Assembly: GCF_003046475.1 (NCBI RefSeq)
Contig: NZ_PZZZ01000004.1
Location: forward strand, 347,195 to 411,194
From: Mycoplana dimorpha
Lineage (GTDB): Bacteria > Pseudomonadota > Alphaproteobacteria > Rhizobiales > Rhizobiaceae
DNA: 64,000 bases
Direction of reading: 5' to 3'
Shown here: in pieces, positions 26,550-35,500 of the stretch
Position numbering within the stretch: the first letter of the stretch is position 1
How the letters are laid out: every line of letters starts with the position of its first letter
Notes under the pieces: generated by a model
The model's database searches: none
Seen by the model: only the letters and a program-made list of their open reading frames with translations
What the model was told of the DNA's origin: nothing
Made by a program: the position numbers and the translations under genes

Positions 26550-26875
26550 GCCTGGTTCGCCAGTCAAAGCAAGGTGTAGTGGTCCCCCCAAAGGCAACGG
26601 GCCAGGAACTTGCGCACCCAGCCCGCCGGGAATTCGGTCTCATACGCCCCGAGCCCCAGCCCGCAATGTGACCATTGGGAGCACGGAGCCTGCCGGAGCC
26701 CCAACTTCGCTCGAAGCACCAGGTTCCAGCACCTGCGCCGAAGGCAGCCGCTCACGACAAACCAGCCGGCGTGCCGCACCAAATCGGCGCGCAACGCGTC
26801 GGATCGAAACCGGCCATTAACCATTTTCGCGCAAGGCTGAACCCGACAAACCGACCAGCCCGTCAAGGAACGTTC
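26550..26875. other. Intergenic region, nothing recognised
   Basis: This 326-base gap separates ycjF from an exported-protein gene. Open frames on both strands show no family similarity. The promoter of the following gene should lie in the AT-richer part near 26810-26830. Confidence 0.5.
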
Positions 26876-27424
26876 ATGTACTCGCGCACCTCTTTGATCG
26901 CCCGCGGCTTCGCAGCGGCTCTTCTTGCCGTTTCCGCCACCGCAAGCCCGGTCCAGGCCGATTCGCGCGACAAGGCGTTTTTCGATCAGGTCGCAGGCAC
27001 CTGGCAGGGCCCGGGCGAAATCGTCGCCGGCAAGTACAAGGGCACGAAGTTCACCTGCAATCTCAGCGGCGATCCGGCGGCAACCGACGGCCTCGGCATC
27101 AAGCTCGATGGCCATTGCCGTGTCGGCGTGTTCAAGCAGCCGATGTCGGCAACGATTACCCGCACGGGCGGCACGTACAAGGGCAAGTTCCTGGACGGCG
27201 CGGCCGGCAAGGGGCTGGACATCCTGTCGGGCAACGTCTCCGGCGACAAGGTGGTCGTCGCCATCAACCGGCAGAAGCTGAACGGCGCCATGATCGCCCG
27301 CCTGCAGGACGACAACACGATGAACGTGACGATCTCGGTCAAGGTCGGCGAGACGATGGTGCCGGTCATCGGCATGGCGCTCAACCGCAAGGTCGACACG
27401 ATGGCGGTCGGCTCGATCAAGTAG
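26876..27424 (+). CDS. Exported protein of unknown function
   Basis: This encodes 182 residues with a Sec signal peptide ending near residue 27 (ALLAVSATASPVQA). The mature protein begins with SRDKAFFDQVAGTWQGPGEIVAGKYKGTKF in context, a pattern of the kind seen in small lipocalin-like or beta-barrel proteins, and holds one pair of cysteines (CNL and GHC) that could form a disulfide. The ATG has AAGGAA eight bases upstream. Its 3' end overlaps the convergent folK gene by eight bases. I do not recognise a named family. Confidence 0.82.
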   Translation: MYSRTSLIARGFAAALLAVSATASPVQADSRDKAFFDQVAGTWQGPGEIVAGKYKGTKFTCNLSGDPAATDGLGIKLDGHCRVGVFKQPMSATITRTGGTYKGKFLDGAAGKGLDILSGNVSGDKVVVAINRQKLNGAMIARLQDDNTMNVTISVKVGETMVPVIGMALNRKVDTMAVGSIK

Positions 27425-27950
27425 GATCGGCCGGCGCCCGCCACCATTGCCGTCCCTCGCCGACCCGCTCGATGCCGGTCACGTCCGCCTGTGAAAGCCA
27501 CGACCTGACCGTCCGCCCTTCGACCACCATTTCCCCCGCAATGTCCGCAAGCGGCATCAGCACGAAACCACGTCCGGTCATGCGCGGATGCGGGATCTCA
27601 AGCCGCCCGCAGGATTGACGGCGATCGTCATAGGTCAAAACGTCGATGTCGATCGTGCGCGGTCCCCAGCGTTCGACGCGCTCGCGCTTCATCTCCCGCT
27701 CCACTTCGAGGCAGGCATCGAGCAGCGCCTCGGGGGAAAGCGACGTGTCGACGAGTGCACAGGCATTGAAGAACCACGCCTGGTCGGTCTTGCCCCATGG
27801 CGGGGTGCGATAGAGTTCCGACACGGCCGCCACCCGGCAGTCCGGGCGCGCGTCAAGGGCGAGCAAGGCCCTGCGCATGGCCGCGATCGGATCGCCGATG
27901 TTGCCGCCCAGCCCCAGCGATGCGCGGTGGCCGAACTGTTCAGACGGCAT
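27417..27950 (-). CDS. folK: 6-hydroxymethyl-7,8-dihydropterin pyrophosphokinase
   Basis: This 177-residue enzyme moves pyrophosphate from ATP to the pterin in folate synthesis. The family signature is RWGPRTIDIDVLTYDD (about residues 94-109), with the two Mg-binding aspartates. SLGLGGNIGD near the N-terminus is the opening motif, and SELYRTPPWG and FFNACA follow in order. The second signature, IPHPRM, is also present. It is the last gene of a folP-folB-folK operon and overlaps folB by 11 bases. Confidence 0.95.
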   Translation of the reverse strand: MPSEQFGHRASLGLGGNIGDPIAAMRRALLALDARPDCRVAAVSELYRTPPWGKTDQAWFFNACALVDTSLSPEALLDACLEVEREMKRERVERWGPRTIDIDVLTYDDRRQSCGRLEIPHPRMTGRGFVLMPLADIAGEMVVEGRTVRSWLSQADVTGIERVGEGRQWWRAPADPT

Positions 27951-28308
27951 GATCGACCGTCACCTGCACATAGTCGAGCACGCCGGCGATCGGCGCACTC
28001 GGCTTGCGCACGGAAATTTTCGCGCGCTTGACCTGGGGGAAGCGCGTGCAGAGCGAGGTGGCGATCTCCTGCGCCAGCGCCTCGATGAGGAAATGCCGGC
28101 GGCCGGTGACGATCGCCTCGATCTCCTTGAACGCGACGCCGTAGTCGACGGTCGATTCCATCCGGTCGTCGGAGAGCGGCCGCGAGGGCGCGACCTCCAG
28201 TTCCGCATCGACGAAGAAGCGCTGTCCGAGGACCTCCTCGGCTTCATGCAGGCCGTGGCGGGCGAAGAACGCGCAGTTCTTTAGCGTGATCGTATAAGTT
28301 CTGGTCAT
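27940..28308 (-). CDS. folB: Dihydroneopterin aldolase
   Basis: This 122-residue enzyme splits dihydroneopterin to give 6-hydroxymethyl-dihydropterin and glycolaldehyde, the substrate for FolK. It shows the family pattern: FFARHGLHEAEEVLGQRFFVD at the start in context (with the catalytic Glu), VDYG in the middle, and a late KPSAPI with the catalytic Lys. The gene begins 15 bases after the folP stop and overlaps folK by 11 bases. Confidence 0.95.
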   Translation of the reverse strand: MTRTYTITLKNCAFFARHGLHEAEEVLGQRFFVDAELEVAPSRPLSDDRMESTVDYGVAFKEIEAIVTGRRHFLIEALAQEIATSLCTRFPQVKRAKISVRKPSAPIAGVLDYVQVTVDHAV

Positions 28309-28323
28309 CTTGCCTACAGTCCT

Positions 28324-29193
28324 TCAACGCCCGGAGTGGGCGGACGCCTTAAGTCGTGCCGCCACCATAGCATCGGCCATGACGAGCGCGTCCCTGTTGA
28401 TTGCGACATCGTGCACCCGGAATACCGCCGCCCCCGCCAGGCGCAGCATTACCGTCGTCGCTGCGGTTCCAGCGTCCCGGTCCGCCGCGTCGCGGCCGGT
28501 GACCGCGCCGACAAAGCGCTTGCGCGAGGTGCCCGCCAGTATGGGCCGTTCGAACCGGAGCAGTTCCTCGAAGCGCGCCATGAGTTCCATGTTCTCGTCG
28601 GTATCCTTGGCGAAGCCGAAGCCCGGATCGAGCACGATCGCCTGGTCCAGGACACCGGCGCTGCGTGCGATCTCCAGCGATCGCTCCAGGAAGGCGAACT
28701 GGTCGTCGATCACGTCGGGCAGCTTCTGCCGGTCCCTTCCCGTATGCATGATGCAGAGCCCCGCGCCGGTCTCGGCAGCGACGCGGGCGATGTCCGGTTC
28801 CCGCTGCAGGCCGTGGACGTCATTGACGATATGCGCCCCCGCCTCGATCGCCAGCCGCGCCGTCTCGGCGCGATAGGTGTCGACCGAGATCACCGCCTCG
28901 CCCTCGCGCGCAAGTGCTGCGATCACCGGGAGCACGCGGTCCTGCTCCTCCGCCGGCGAGACCGCGGCGGCGTCGGGCCGGGTCGACTCGCCGCCGATGT
29001 CGAGAATGCGTGCGCCCGCGGCGATGCACCGGCGCGCGTGCTCGATCGCCCGCTCCGTCGTGTCATGCCGACCGCCGTCGGAGAAAGAATCCGGCGTGAC
29101 GTTTACGATTGCCATGATCAGGCCTTGTGGCCCGAGTAGGAGGCTGCGTCCGTGGGCAAGGGACCAGTGAAAAGGCTCGAAAGCAGAGTACAT
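28324..29193 (-). CDS. folP: Dihydropteroate synthase
   Basis: This 289-residue TIM-barrel enzyme joins the pterin pyrophosphate to p-aminobenzoate and is the sulfonamide target. The signatures are MAIVNVTPDSFSDGG (about residues 27-41), ILDIGGESTRP (about 64-74), the DVHG segment, DPGFGFAKD and SRKRFVG. The ATG at 29193 gives MYSAFEPFHWSLAHG; the frame is open for 22 more codons upstream, without similarity. It is the first gene of the folate operon, so the promoter should lie between 29194 and 29380. Confidence 0.95.
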   Translation of the reverse strand: MYSAFEPFHWSLAHGRSLLLGPQGLIMAIVNVTPDSFSDGGRHDTTERAIEHARRCIAAGARILDIGGESTRPDAAAVSPAEEQDRVLPVIAALAREGEAVISVDTYRAETARLAIEAGAHIVNDVHGLQREPDIARVAAETGAGLCIMHTGRDRQKLPDVIDDQFAFLERSLEIARSAGVLDQAIVLDPGFGFAKDTDENMELMARFEELLRFERPILAGTSRKRFVGAVTGRDAADRDAGTAATTVMLRLAGAAVFRVHDVAINRDALVMADAMVAARLKASAHSGR

Positions 29194-29380
29194 GGGATCA
29201 TCCGTCAGCGATGCGGCGCCCGTGCGAGAGCGTTGCGCCAAATCGTGGCTATGCCTCAAGGGCGAACCGAGTTCAACCGCTTTGCCAGCCCGCCGCCCAC
29301 CGAAGTAATCCTGCTCTTAAATCTTTGAACAAGAAACGCAGTTAGGGTTATCCTGCAATTTAATCCCTGCCGAGGACCGT

Positions 29381-29998
29381 ATGCCGTCCATTGCCAAGCC
29401 GCTCCGACCGATTCTGCTGCTGCTGTCACTGACGGCGGCGGCCATCCCCGCTGCCGGCGAGACGATCACCAGCAAGTCGTTCTCCTATTTTTCGGTGGGC
29501 GGCCGCACCGCGGCGGAACTGGACGACGAACTCAATCGCCGCGGACCGCAGATGAAGAACTCCGGCTCGCGTCACCCCGGGGCCACGAAGATCCGCTTCG
29601 GCGGATCGGTTTCCTATGTCCGGCGCGGCGACAAATGCTATGTCGGCGATGCCCGGGTGACGGTGTCGACCAATATCATCCTGCCACGTTGGAAATACCG
29701 CCGCAGCGCCAGCAAATCGCTCGGCCTCGTCTGGGACACTCTCTACAGCGACATCAAGCGGCATGAGGAACGGCACGCCGAGATCGCCCGGCAGCATGCC
29801 CGTGATCTGGAGCAGGAGTTGAAGGCGCTGCGGCCTGGGCGCACCTGCGACCAGCTGCAGGCGCAGGTGGACAAGATCACAGCTGCCGCAGTCGAGGCCC
29901 ACGACAAGGACCAGGCCCGCTTCGACCGGGTGGAAGCGGCCAACTTCAACGAACGCATGCTGCGCCTGCTGACGTACCGGCTCGAGCGCTCCAAATAG
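29381..29998 (+). CDS. DUF922 predicted zinc-dependent protease
   Basis: This 205-residue exported protein has a signal peptide ending near residue 26 (AAAIPAAGE). The DUF922 core follows: KSFSYFSVGGRTAAELDDEL in context, then a beta region and the motif HEERH near residue 127, which fits HExxH with a third ligand His/Glu expected downstream. The family is annotated as predicted secreted Zn-dependent proteases, without biochemical proof that I know of. It is divergent from folP. Confidence 0.85.
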   Translation: MPSIAKPLRPILLLLSLTAAAIPAAGETITSKSFSYFSVGGRTAAELDDELNRRGPQMKNSGSRHPGATKIRFGGSVSYVRRGDKCYVGDARVTVSTNIILPRWKYRRSASKSLGLVWDTLYSDIKRHEERHAEIARQHARDLEQELKALRPGRTCDQLQAQVDKITAAAVEAHDKDQARFDRVEAANFNERMLRLLTYRLERSK

Positions 29999-30036
29999 TT
30001 GCGGGCCATCAAAGGCAACGCCTGATGTATAAGGTC

Positions 30037-30212
30037 CTACTCCGCCAGTAGATCGGCCATCCCCCCCTCATAATGAGGTGCTAAATCTAGTGATGGCGCT
30101 TGCTCGAGAATCGTTTTATCGTTGGATTCATCGTCGAGCAGGAGGAACATCTCTTCTTTCGGCACGAATATCACAAGCTTTACAGCAGGTTCTCCCGGCG
30201 CGTCTTATTCAT
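30037..30212 (-). pseudogene. Small disrupted gene, antitoxin-sized
   Basis: On the minus strand the frame ending at TAG 30037-30039 reads as a plausible acidic protein end: VKLVIFVPKEEMFLLLDDES, then NDKTILEQAPSLDLAPHYEGG and MADLLAE. It is closed upstream by TAA at 30205-30207. An ATG at 30212 with GGGAGG upstream (MNKTRRENLL) is in another frame and stops after ten codons. One indel between them would join the two into a protein of about 58 residues. The codons are more AT-rich than the neighbours. The family is unknown; the size and charge resemble an antitoxin. It may also be intact from the GTG at 30174. Confidence 0.35.
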
Positions 30213-30341
30213 GCGGCAGGTGCTCCCTCCCTCGCCTGCTCCTGATGCGCCCACCTGGCCTCGCTCGTCCACAGGGCCGGCGAGGCAATTTTTTGCGGAG
30301 AGCGGCCGCAGCGCCTGATGTTCCCCTACCGTTTCAGCATT
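30213..30341. other. Remainder of the gap before the reductase-like gene
   Basis: Apart from the disrupted small gene, the 343-base gap between the DUF922 gene and the reductase-like gene holds only a T-run (30292-30296) beside a GC-rich stretch. I see no other coding or structured element. Confidence 0.4.
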
Positions 30342-31022
30342 TCAGGCGCCGGCCACACCCAGCCGTTGGCGCACACGCCTGGACGTCGTGGTGTATTCGA
30401 CCTGCGGCTTGCTGCCGCCGGCGATGCGGCGTCGGATCTGCTGGGTAGCGAGCGCCGCTTCGTGGAAGGCCGACAGGATGAGCTTGACCTTGCCCGGATA
30501 GTCGCAGGCGTCGCCGATTGCGAAAAGCCCCGGCTGCGACGTCTCCAGCGTGCCCGGATCGACCGAGAACGCCCCACGCTCACGCCGTAGCGGCCACTGC
30601 GCGGCCGGCCCCGGCTCGAGCGCCGGCCCGTTGCCGCCATCGGTCACGGAAAACCGGCCAAGTCCGGTTGCAAGCACGACATGACGTGCACCGATGCATC
30701 CGCCGTCGTCCAGGCTGGCCTGCCACTGCCCGGCACGGTCGCAACCGATCTCCAGGACGGTACGCCCGAAGGCAAAGAGCGGTGCGAAGCGGGCGCCCTG
30801 CTGCAAGAGGCGCCCGGTAAGCTCGCTGCCGGCGATTTCCGGAAAACCGGGGACGTCGTAGATCGGCTTGTCGGGATAGAGAACGGCGCACTGGCCGCCG
30901 GGGCGATCAAGCGTATCGACCAGATGGCAGCGCAGACCGTAGATGCCGAGCTGGAACACCGAAAACAGGGCGGCCGGCCCCGCCCCGACAATCAGCACAT
31001 CGGCGTCCCCGCTCTCCGGCAT
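30342..31022 (-). CDS. Ferredoxin-NADP reductase-like flavoprotein lacking the NADPH domain
   Basis: This encodes 226 residues. The N-terminal half matches thioredoxin-reductase-type ferredoxin:NADP reductases: VGAGPAALF at residues 12-20, PGGQCAVLYPDKPIYDVPGFPEI in context (41-63), and ATGLGRF (118-124). The C-terminal half matches the closing FAD segment: VDPGTLETSQPGLFAIGD (154-171) and YPGKVKLILSAFHEAALA. The 100-odd residues that normally lie between these and carry the NADPH-binding GGGDSA motif are absent; about 20 unrelated-looking residues bridge the gap. The frame is open and codon use is normal. A [2Fe-2S] ferredoxin gene lies just upstream on the same strand. The frame is open to 31088, but the ATG at 31022 matches the family N-terminus. 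Confidence 0.8.
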   Translation of the reverse strand: MPESGDADVLIVGAGPAALFSVFQLGIYGLRCHLVDTLDRPGGQCAVLYPDKPIYDVPGFPEIAGSELTGRLLQQGARFAPLFAFGRTVLEIGCDRAGQWQASLDDGGCIGARHVVLATGLGRFSVTDGGNGPALEPGPAAQWPLRRERGAFSVDPGTLETSQPGLFAIGDACDYPGKVKLILSAFHEAALATQQIRRRIAGGSKPQVEYTTTSRRVRQRLGVAGA

Positions 31023-31175
31023 GTACTCGCCGCCCTCCAGGTGTCTGCAACAATGCGGCCCGTGACGCGAGACGGTTTCGAGCCGCATGAATGAGAAGCT
31101 ATTCAGGCGAAATCGAAACCTGCTTCCACCCGCTCCGCGTCGATCCCGTCAGTCATCGGCCGGGACAGCGGTTCC

Positions 31176-31496
31176 TCAGCCCTGCCGCTCCGGCACGTAG
31201 ACCACGAGCCCGTCCAGGGCTTCCGACATCTTGATCTGGCAGCTCAGCCGCGAGGTCGGGCGAACGTCATAGGCGAAATCGAGCATGTCCTCTTCCATCG
31301 CCTCCGGCGCGCCAACTGCGGTGCTCCATTCCTCGTCGACATAGACATGACAGGTTGCACAGGCACAGGCGCCGCCGCACTCGGCTTCGATTCCCGGAAT
31401 GGAGTTGCGCACGGCATTCTCCATCACGGTCGTCCCATTGGCGACTTCCAGTTCATGGCGGATGCCGTCGTTTGCGACGATTACAAGCTTGGTCAT
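31176..31496 (-). CDS. [2Fe-2S] ferredoxin, adrenodoxin type
   Basis: This 106-residue protein has the vertebrate-type cluster pattern: C40, C46, C49 and C86 (C-x5-C-x2-C-x36-C), in CGGACACATC and LSCQI. One further cysteine (C44) lies in the loop. Such ferredoxins serve cytochrome P450s, dioxygenases or iron-sulfur assembly. The HscB/IscA genes of the assembly pathway are not here. The truncated reductase-like gene follows 153 bases downstream on the same strand, so the two probably form an electron-transfer unit. Confidence 0.93.
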   Translation of the reverse strand: MTKLVIVANDGIRHELEVANGTTVMENAVRNSIPGIEAECGGACACATCHVYVDEEWSTAVGAPEAMEEDMLDFAYDVRPTSRLSCQIKMSEALDGLVVYVPERQG

Positions 31497-31693
31497 GATG
31501 TGATTCCGGATCTTCCTGTCGGTCTGGCGATCAAGACAGGCGCGAGGCGCCCGCGCTTCTTGGAGCGCCTTGGTTTTGCGGTTACTTCCAACAATTCCAA
31601 AGCGCAGTCAACATCGCGCGCCGTTTGGCGGCGTTGTCCGTTCCGGCCGCGCCATCGGCGCCCGGGCCGCCCGCGCCGGCGCTGCGCTCCCGG

Positions 31694-32059
31694 TCAGCCG
31701 CAATGCTCGCGGATGAAGTTTTCCGCCTCCAAAACCGCGGCGGCGAGCGCGGCCAGTCCCGCCTCCCGGTCCGGCCCGCTCTTCAACGCCTCGGCGGCAT
31801 CGGCGACTGCAAAGGCGCCGACGCCGCGGGCGGACCCGAGCAGGCGGTGTGCAATCGCCTCGCAACCAGCTTCGTCCGCCACCCGCAGTTCGTCCATGCA
31901 GGTACGCGCCAGGCCGGCGAACATGACCAGCACATCGCGCGCGACGTCCTTGTCCCCCATCGTCTGCCTCGCCAGGTGATCCAGCTCGATCGCCGGCGAA
32001 CGCGATCGTGGGGTGCCGTCCGGCGCGGCGCCGGGAATGATCAGAGGTGCGGTGCTCAA
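31694..32059 (-). CDS. Hpt-domain phosphotransfer protein
   Basis: This 121-residue protein is a single histidine-phosphotransfer domain preceded by about 25 flexible residues. The phospho-accepting residue is H71 in AHRLLGSARGVGAF, where the usual motif is HxLKGSA; here the Lys is replaced by Leu. The helical bundle continues to the C-terminus. No kinase or response regulator is adjacent. It is divergent from gpr/rgsE across 495 bases. Which phosphorelay it serves cannot be read from the sequence. Confidence 0.85.
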   Translation of the reverse strand: MSTAPLIIPGAAPDGTPRSRSPAIELDHLARQTMGDKDVARDVLVMFAGLARTCMDELRVADEAGCEAIAHRLLGSARGVGAFAVADAAEALKSGPDREAGLAALAAAVLEAENFIREHCG

Positions 32060-32554
32060 GACAGTAGCCCTTCGGAGACGGGCAGTCCGCGGTTCATCGC
32101 GTCTGCCCCGACACTGTGCATCCTCGGACGGTCAATTCCGTAAAGACCAGCCGGCACAGCGGGAAATCGCTCGGTATGGTTAACGCCGCAAAATGGAGCC
32201 ATTTCCCTGCTTTTCCGTTATGCCGCGGGCCTTTTATCATTAACTTTCTGTTAGGAACCACCGCCGCCGGCGTGGCTGTCAATTGTGTGAAACACGCTAA
32301 TGTGTCACTACGATACGGTTAGGGTCATGTTCATGCCTGAATGGCAGGACAGTCCCGGTGGATAACCGGATCCGAAGGTGTCTGCCTTGCGGATTTCGGA
32401 CTATCCAGCGCATAGAGTAGGAAGTGGCGGATCCCTTTAGCAGGGCATGATTGGCCTTGCGTACGGCCCGCCACGATCGGAATGATGATACGGTCCCCGG
32501 TGCAGGCGGCAGGGGACACGGTCACGTCCGTACAATGTAACGAGGCGTATTCGC
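32060..32554. other. Long intergenic region upstream of gpr
   Basis: This 495-base gap separates the Hpt gene and gpr. Short open frames on both strands (such as 32116-32322) have no family similarity. The stretch 32160-32330 is clearly AT-richer than the surroundings and holds a possible CtrA box, so promoters for both divergent genes are expected there. The leader of gpr would be long if transcription starts in this part. Confidence 0.5.
32240..32254. promoter_or_regulatory. Possible CtrA-binding site
   Basis: TTAA-N7-TTAG differs by one base from the CtrA consensus TTAA-N7-TTAA. It lies in the AT-rich part of the region between the Hpt gene and gpr. Confidence 0.35.
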
Positions 32555-35500
32555 ATGGCGACGAAGAAAACCACCGAGTCGATCGACGACACCGCATTCC
32601 AGGCACTGGAAGAGGCGCTGAAGATCGATTTCGACGATCTCGCACCGGCGCCCCAGGCAAATACCAGCAAGGACACTACGTCGTCCGCCGGCCGCGATGC
32701 CGCCGCCAAGCCGGCCGCCGCCCAGACCAAGCCCGAGCGGAAGAGCCCGGCGCCGGAGCCCGCGCCGAAGAGCCAGGCCTTCACGCCCGCCAACGACGCC
32801 TCCCGCAAGTCGCCCGCAGCCATCCTGCGCTCCATCGATGTGCGCTCCGGCCGCTCCGCCATCCGCATGGCGGCGCTGCTCTCGGCGCTCTGGGTCATCG
32901 GCGGCCTCGGGATCGCCAACCTGCTCTATGCCCCGAAGCTGTGGGAACTCGGTTCGGTCGCCGACCTCGTGGCGCTGCCTGGCGCCATTGCCGTCATCGT
33001 CGCCATCGTCATGCCGGTGATGCTGTTCTTCGCCTTCGCAACGATGATCGCCCGCGCGCAGGAACTGCGCAACGCCGCCCGCTCCATGGCAGAGGTCGCC
33101 CTTCGTCTTTCCGACCCCGAGACCGTCGCAACCGACCGCATCATGTCGGTTGGCCAGGCGGTTCGCCGCGAGGTCAACGCCATGAACGAAGGCATCGAGC
33201 GGACCATCGCCCGGGCCACGGAGCTGGAAACGCTCGTTCATTCCGAAGTGAACGCGCTCGAGCGCAGCTATGCCGACAACGAGATCCGCGTCCGCGCCCT
33301 GGTACAGGAGCTCGGGGCCGAGCGTGAGGCGATCGTCAACCATTCCGAGCGCATCCGCACCACCATCTCCAGCGCCAACGAACAGCTGCGCCAGGATCTC
33401 GAGCAGGCCGGCGAGACCATCGCCAGCCGCATGGCCACCTCCGGCGAGGCCTTCGCCTCGATGATCGACACCCGCGCCGCCATGCTGATGGAGAAGTCCG
33501 ACGGGGCGACGCAGACGATCAGCTCGATGCTGACTGCCCGTACCGACTCGCTGCTGTCGATGCTCAACTCCTCCGGTCTTGCGCTCGCAAACGAGTTCGA
33601 CAACCGGCTGGACAACCTTTCCTCGACCCTCGACAAACAAGGCCAGGCGCTGCTCAAGCAGTTCGAAACGCGCGCCTCCTCGCTCGACGCCAACACCGAA
33701 AAGCTCAACGCCGCCCTCAACGAGCGCGCCCGTCAGCTCAACGAGACGCTGATCGCCCGCACCCGCGAGATCAGCGAGAGCCTTTCGATCGGCCAGCAGG
33801 CCGTCGCCGGCGGTCTCGAGGACGTCATCCAGACCATGAACGCGACGCTGGATGAGAAGGGCGCGCAGTTCCGCCAGAACCTGAAGAACGCCGTCGACGA
33901 CACGATCATGGACCTGGACCTGCGTTCCGGCTTCTTTGACGAGAAGCTGCAGGCGACGATCGGCCATGTCGCCGGTGCCTTCGACCAGCGGCTTGCCGAT
34001 TTCACCGAGGCATTCGACCAGCGCGCCGGCTCGCTCGACACCAAGCTGATGGAGAGCCTCGGCCGCCTGAACGAGACGATCAGCGGCGGCAGCGAAGCAA
34101 TCGACGGCATCCTCACCACGAGCATCGAGCGGCTGGGTTCCACCCTGACCGACCAGTCCTTCGCGCTCACCACGGCGCTCGGTGCCGGCCAGGAGGCGCT
34201 CGAGGGCACGCTGAAGAAGCACGCCGACGCCGTCCGCACCTCCGTGGACGGCGCGCAGGACAAGATGCGCGACGTCATGACGGACGCCCATCAGCGCCTG
34301 CACATTTCGCTGCTGGACACCCACGAGAAGATGCAGTCGACGCTCGGCGAGCGCACGACCACTCTGCTCGGTGGCCTGTCGGAAGTACAGGACCGGCTGG
34401 AGCGTGGCTTCGGAAGCCGCGCCGACCGTTTCGTCGAGGCCATCGCCGCCACCGAGGAGCGCCTGACGGATGCCCTCGATTCCCGGACATTCGGCTTCGT
34501 CGCCAGCCTCGACACCGCACAGACCCGCATGGAAGAGGCGCTTGCCGGCCGTGCCGACGAGATCACCTCTGCAATCGCCGCAAGCCACAGTCGCATCGAC
34601 GGCGCTCTCTCCGAACGCACGGCCGCCCTCTCCTCCATGTTGAGTGAAAAGGGCGGGACGCTGGAGGCCTCGGTCCGCGACGCTGCCACGCGCGTCGAGA
34701 CCGTCATCGCCGACGGCACCCAGCAGATCGGCGACATCCTCTCCGGCCAGGTGAGCGAATTTGCCGACGCCTTCTCCGGCCGCGCCGCCGAGATCGCCGG
34801 CACGCTGTCGGAGCGCGCCACCGCGCTCGCAACGTCGCTGGTCTCCACCCACGAGCAGATCCGTTCCACGCTGGACGACCGCATCACCGCCATCAACGCC
34901 GCGGTGAACGACGGGCGCCAGCAGTTGGCGGAAACCCTCACCGAGCAGGCGACGGCGATGGGCACCTCGATCGCCACCAGCGCGGGCATGCTGGAAATGA
35001 CCCTCGAACAGCACGAGGAGAGCCTGCGCAAGACGATCGACGGCAGCGCTGCCGCCCTCGACAAGCGCCTGCGCGACAGCACCGGCGCCATCGCCGAACG
35101 CCTCGAATCCACCTCGGACGAGATCGCCAAGGTCGCCGATACCTTCGGAAACCGGCTGGACTCGAGCCTGCACGGCGTCGCGGCGCGCCTCGACGGCACC
35201 GGCAGCCGGATCGAGAGCAATCTCGGCGCCCTGGAAAGCCGCATCCAGCACAGCGTCGAGCACGTCTCCGGTCTTGTCGACGCCGCCGGCAACCGCATCG
35301 CCGACACGCTTTCCGGACGCATCGGCGAACTGGAGCGGGCCGCATCGGACGCCTCGGAGCACATCAGCACGACCGTCGCCGGCAGCATCGGCGATCTGGA
35401 ACGCGCATCGGCCGCCTCCTCGGATGCCATCAACATGGCGATCTCCAGCAATCTCGATCAGCTCGAGCGGGCCGCCGCCGCCTCGTCCGACGCGATTGGG

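Noticed and set aside
26564-27115. Minus-strand frame opposite the exported-protein gene and its upstream gap
   Set aside because: It has many Cys and Trp residues without a pattern, and overlaps a plus-strand gene with a clear signal peptide and ribosome-binding site.
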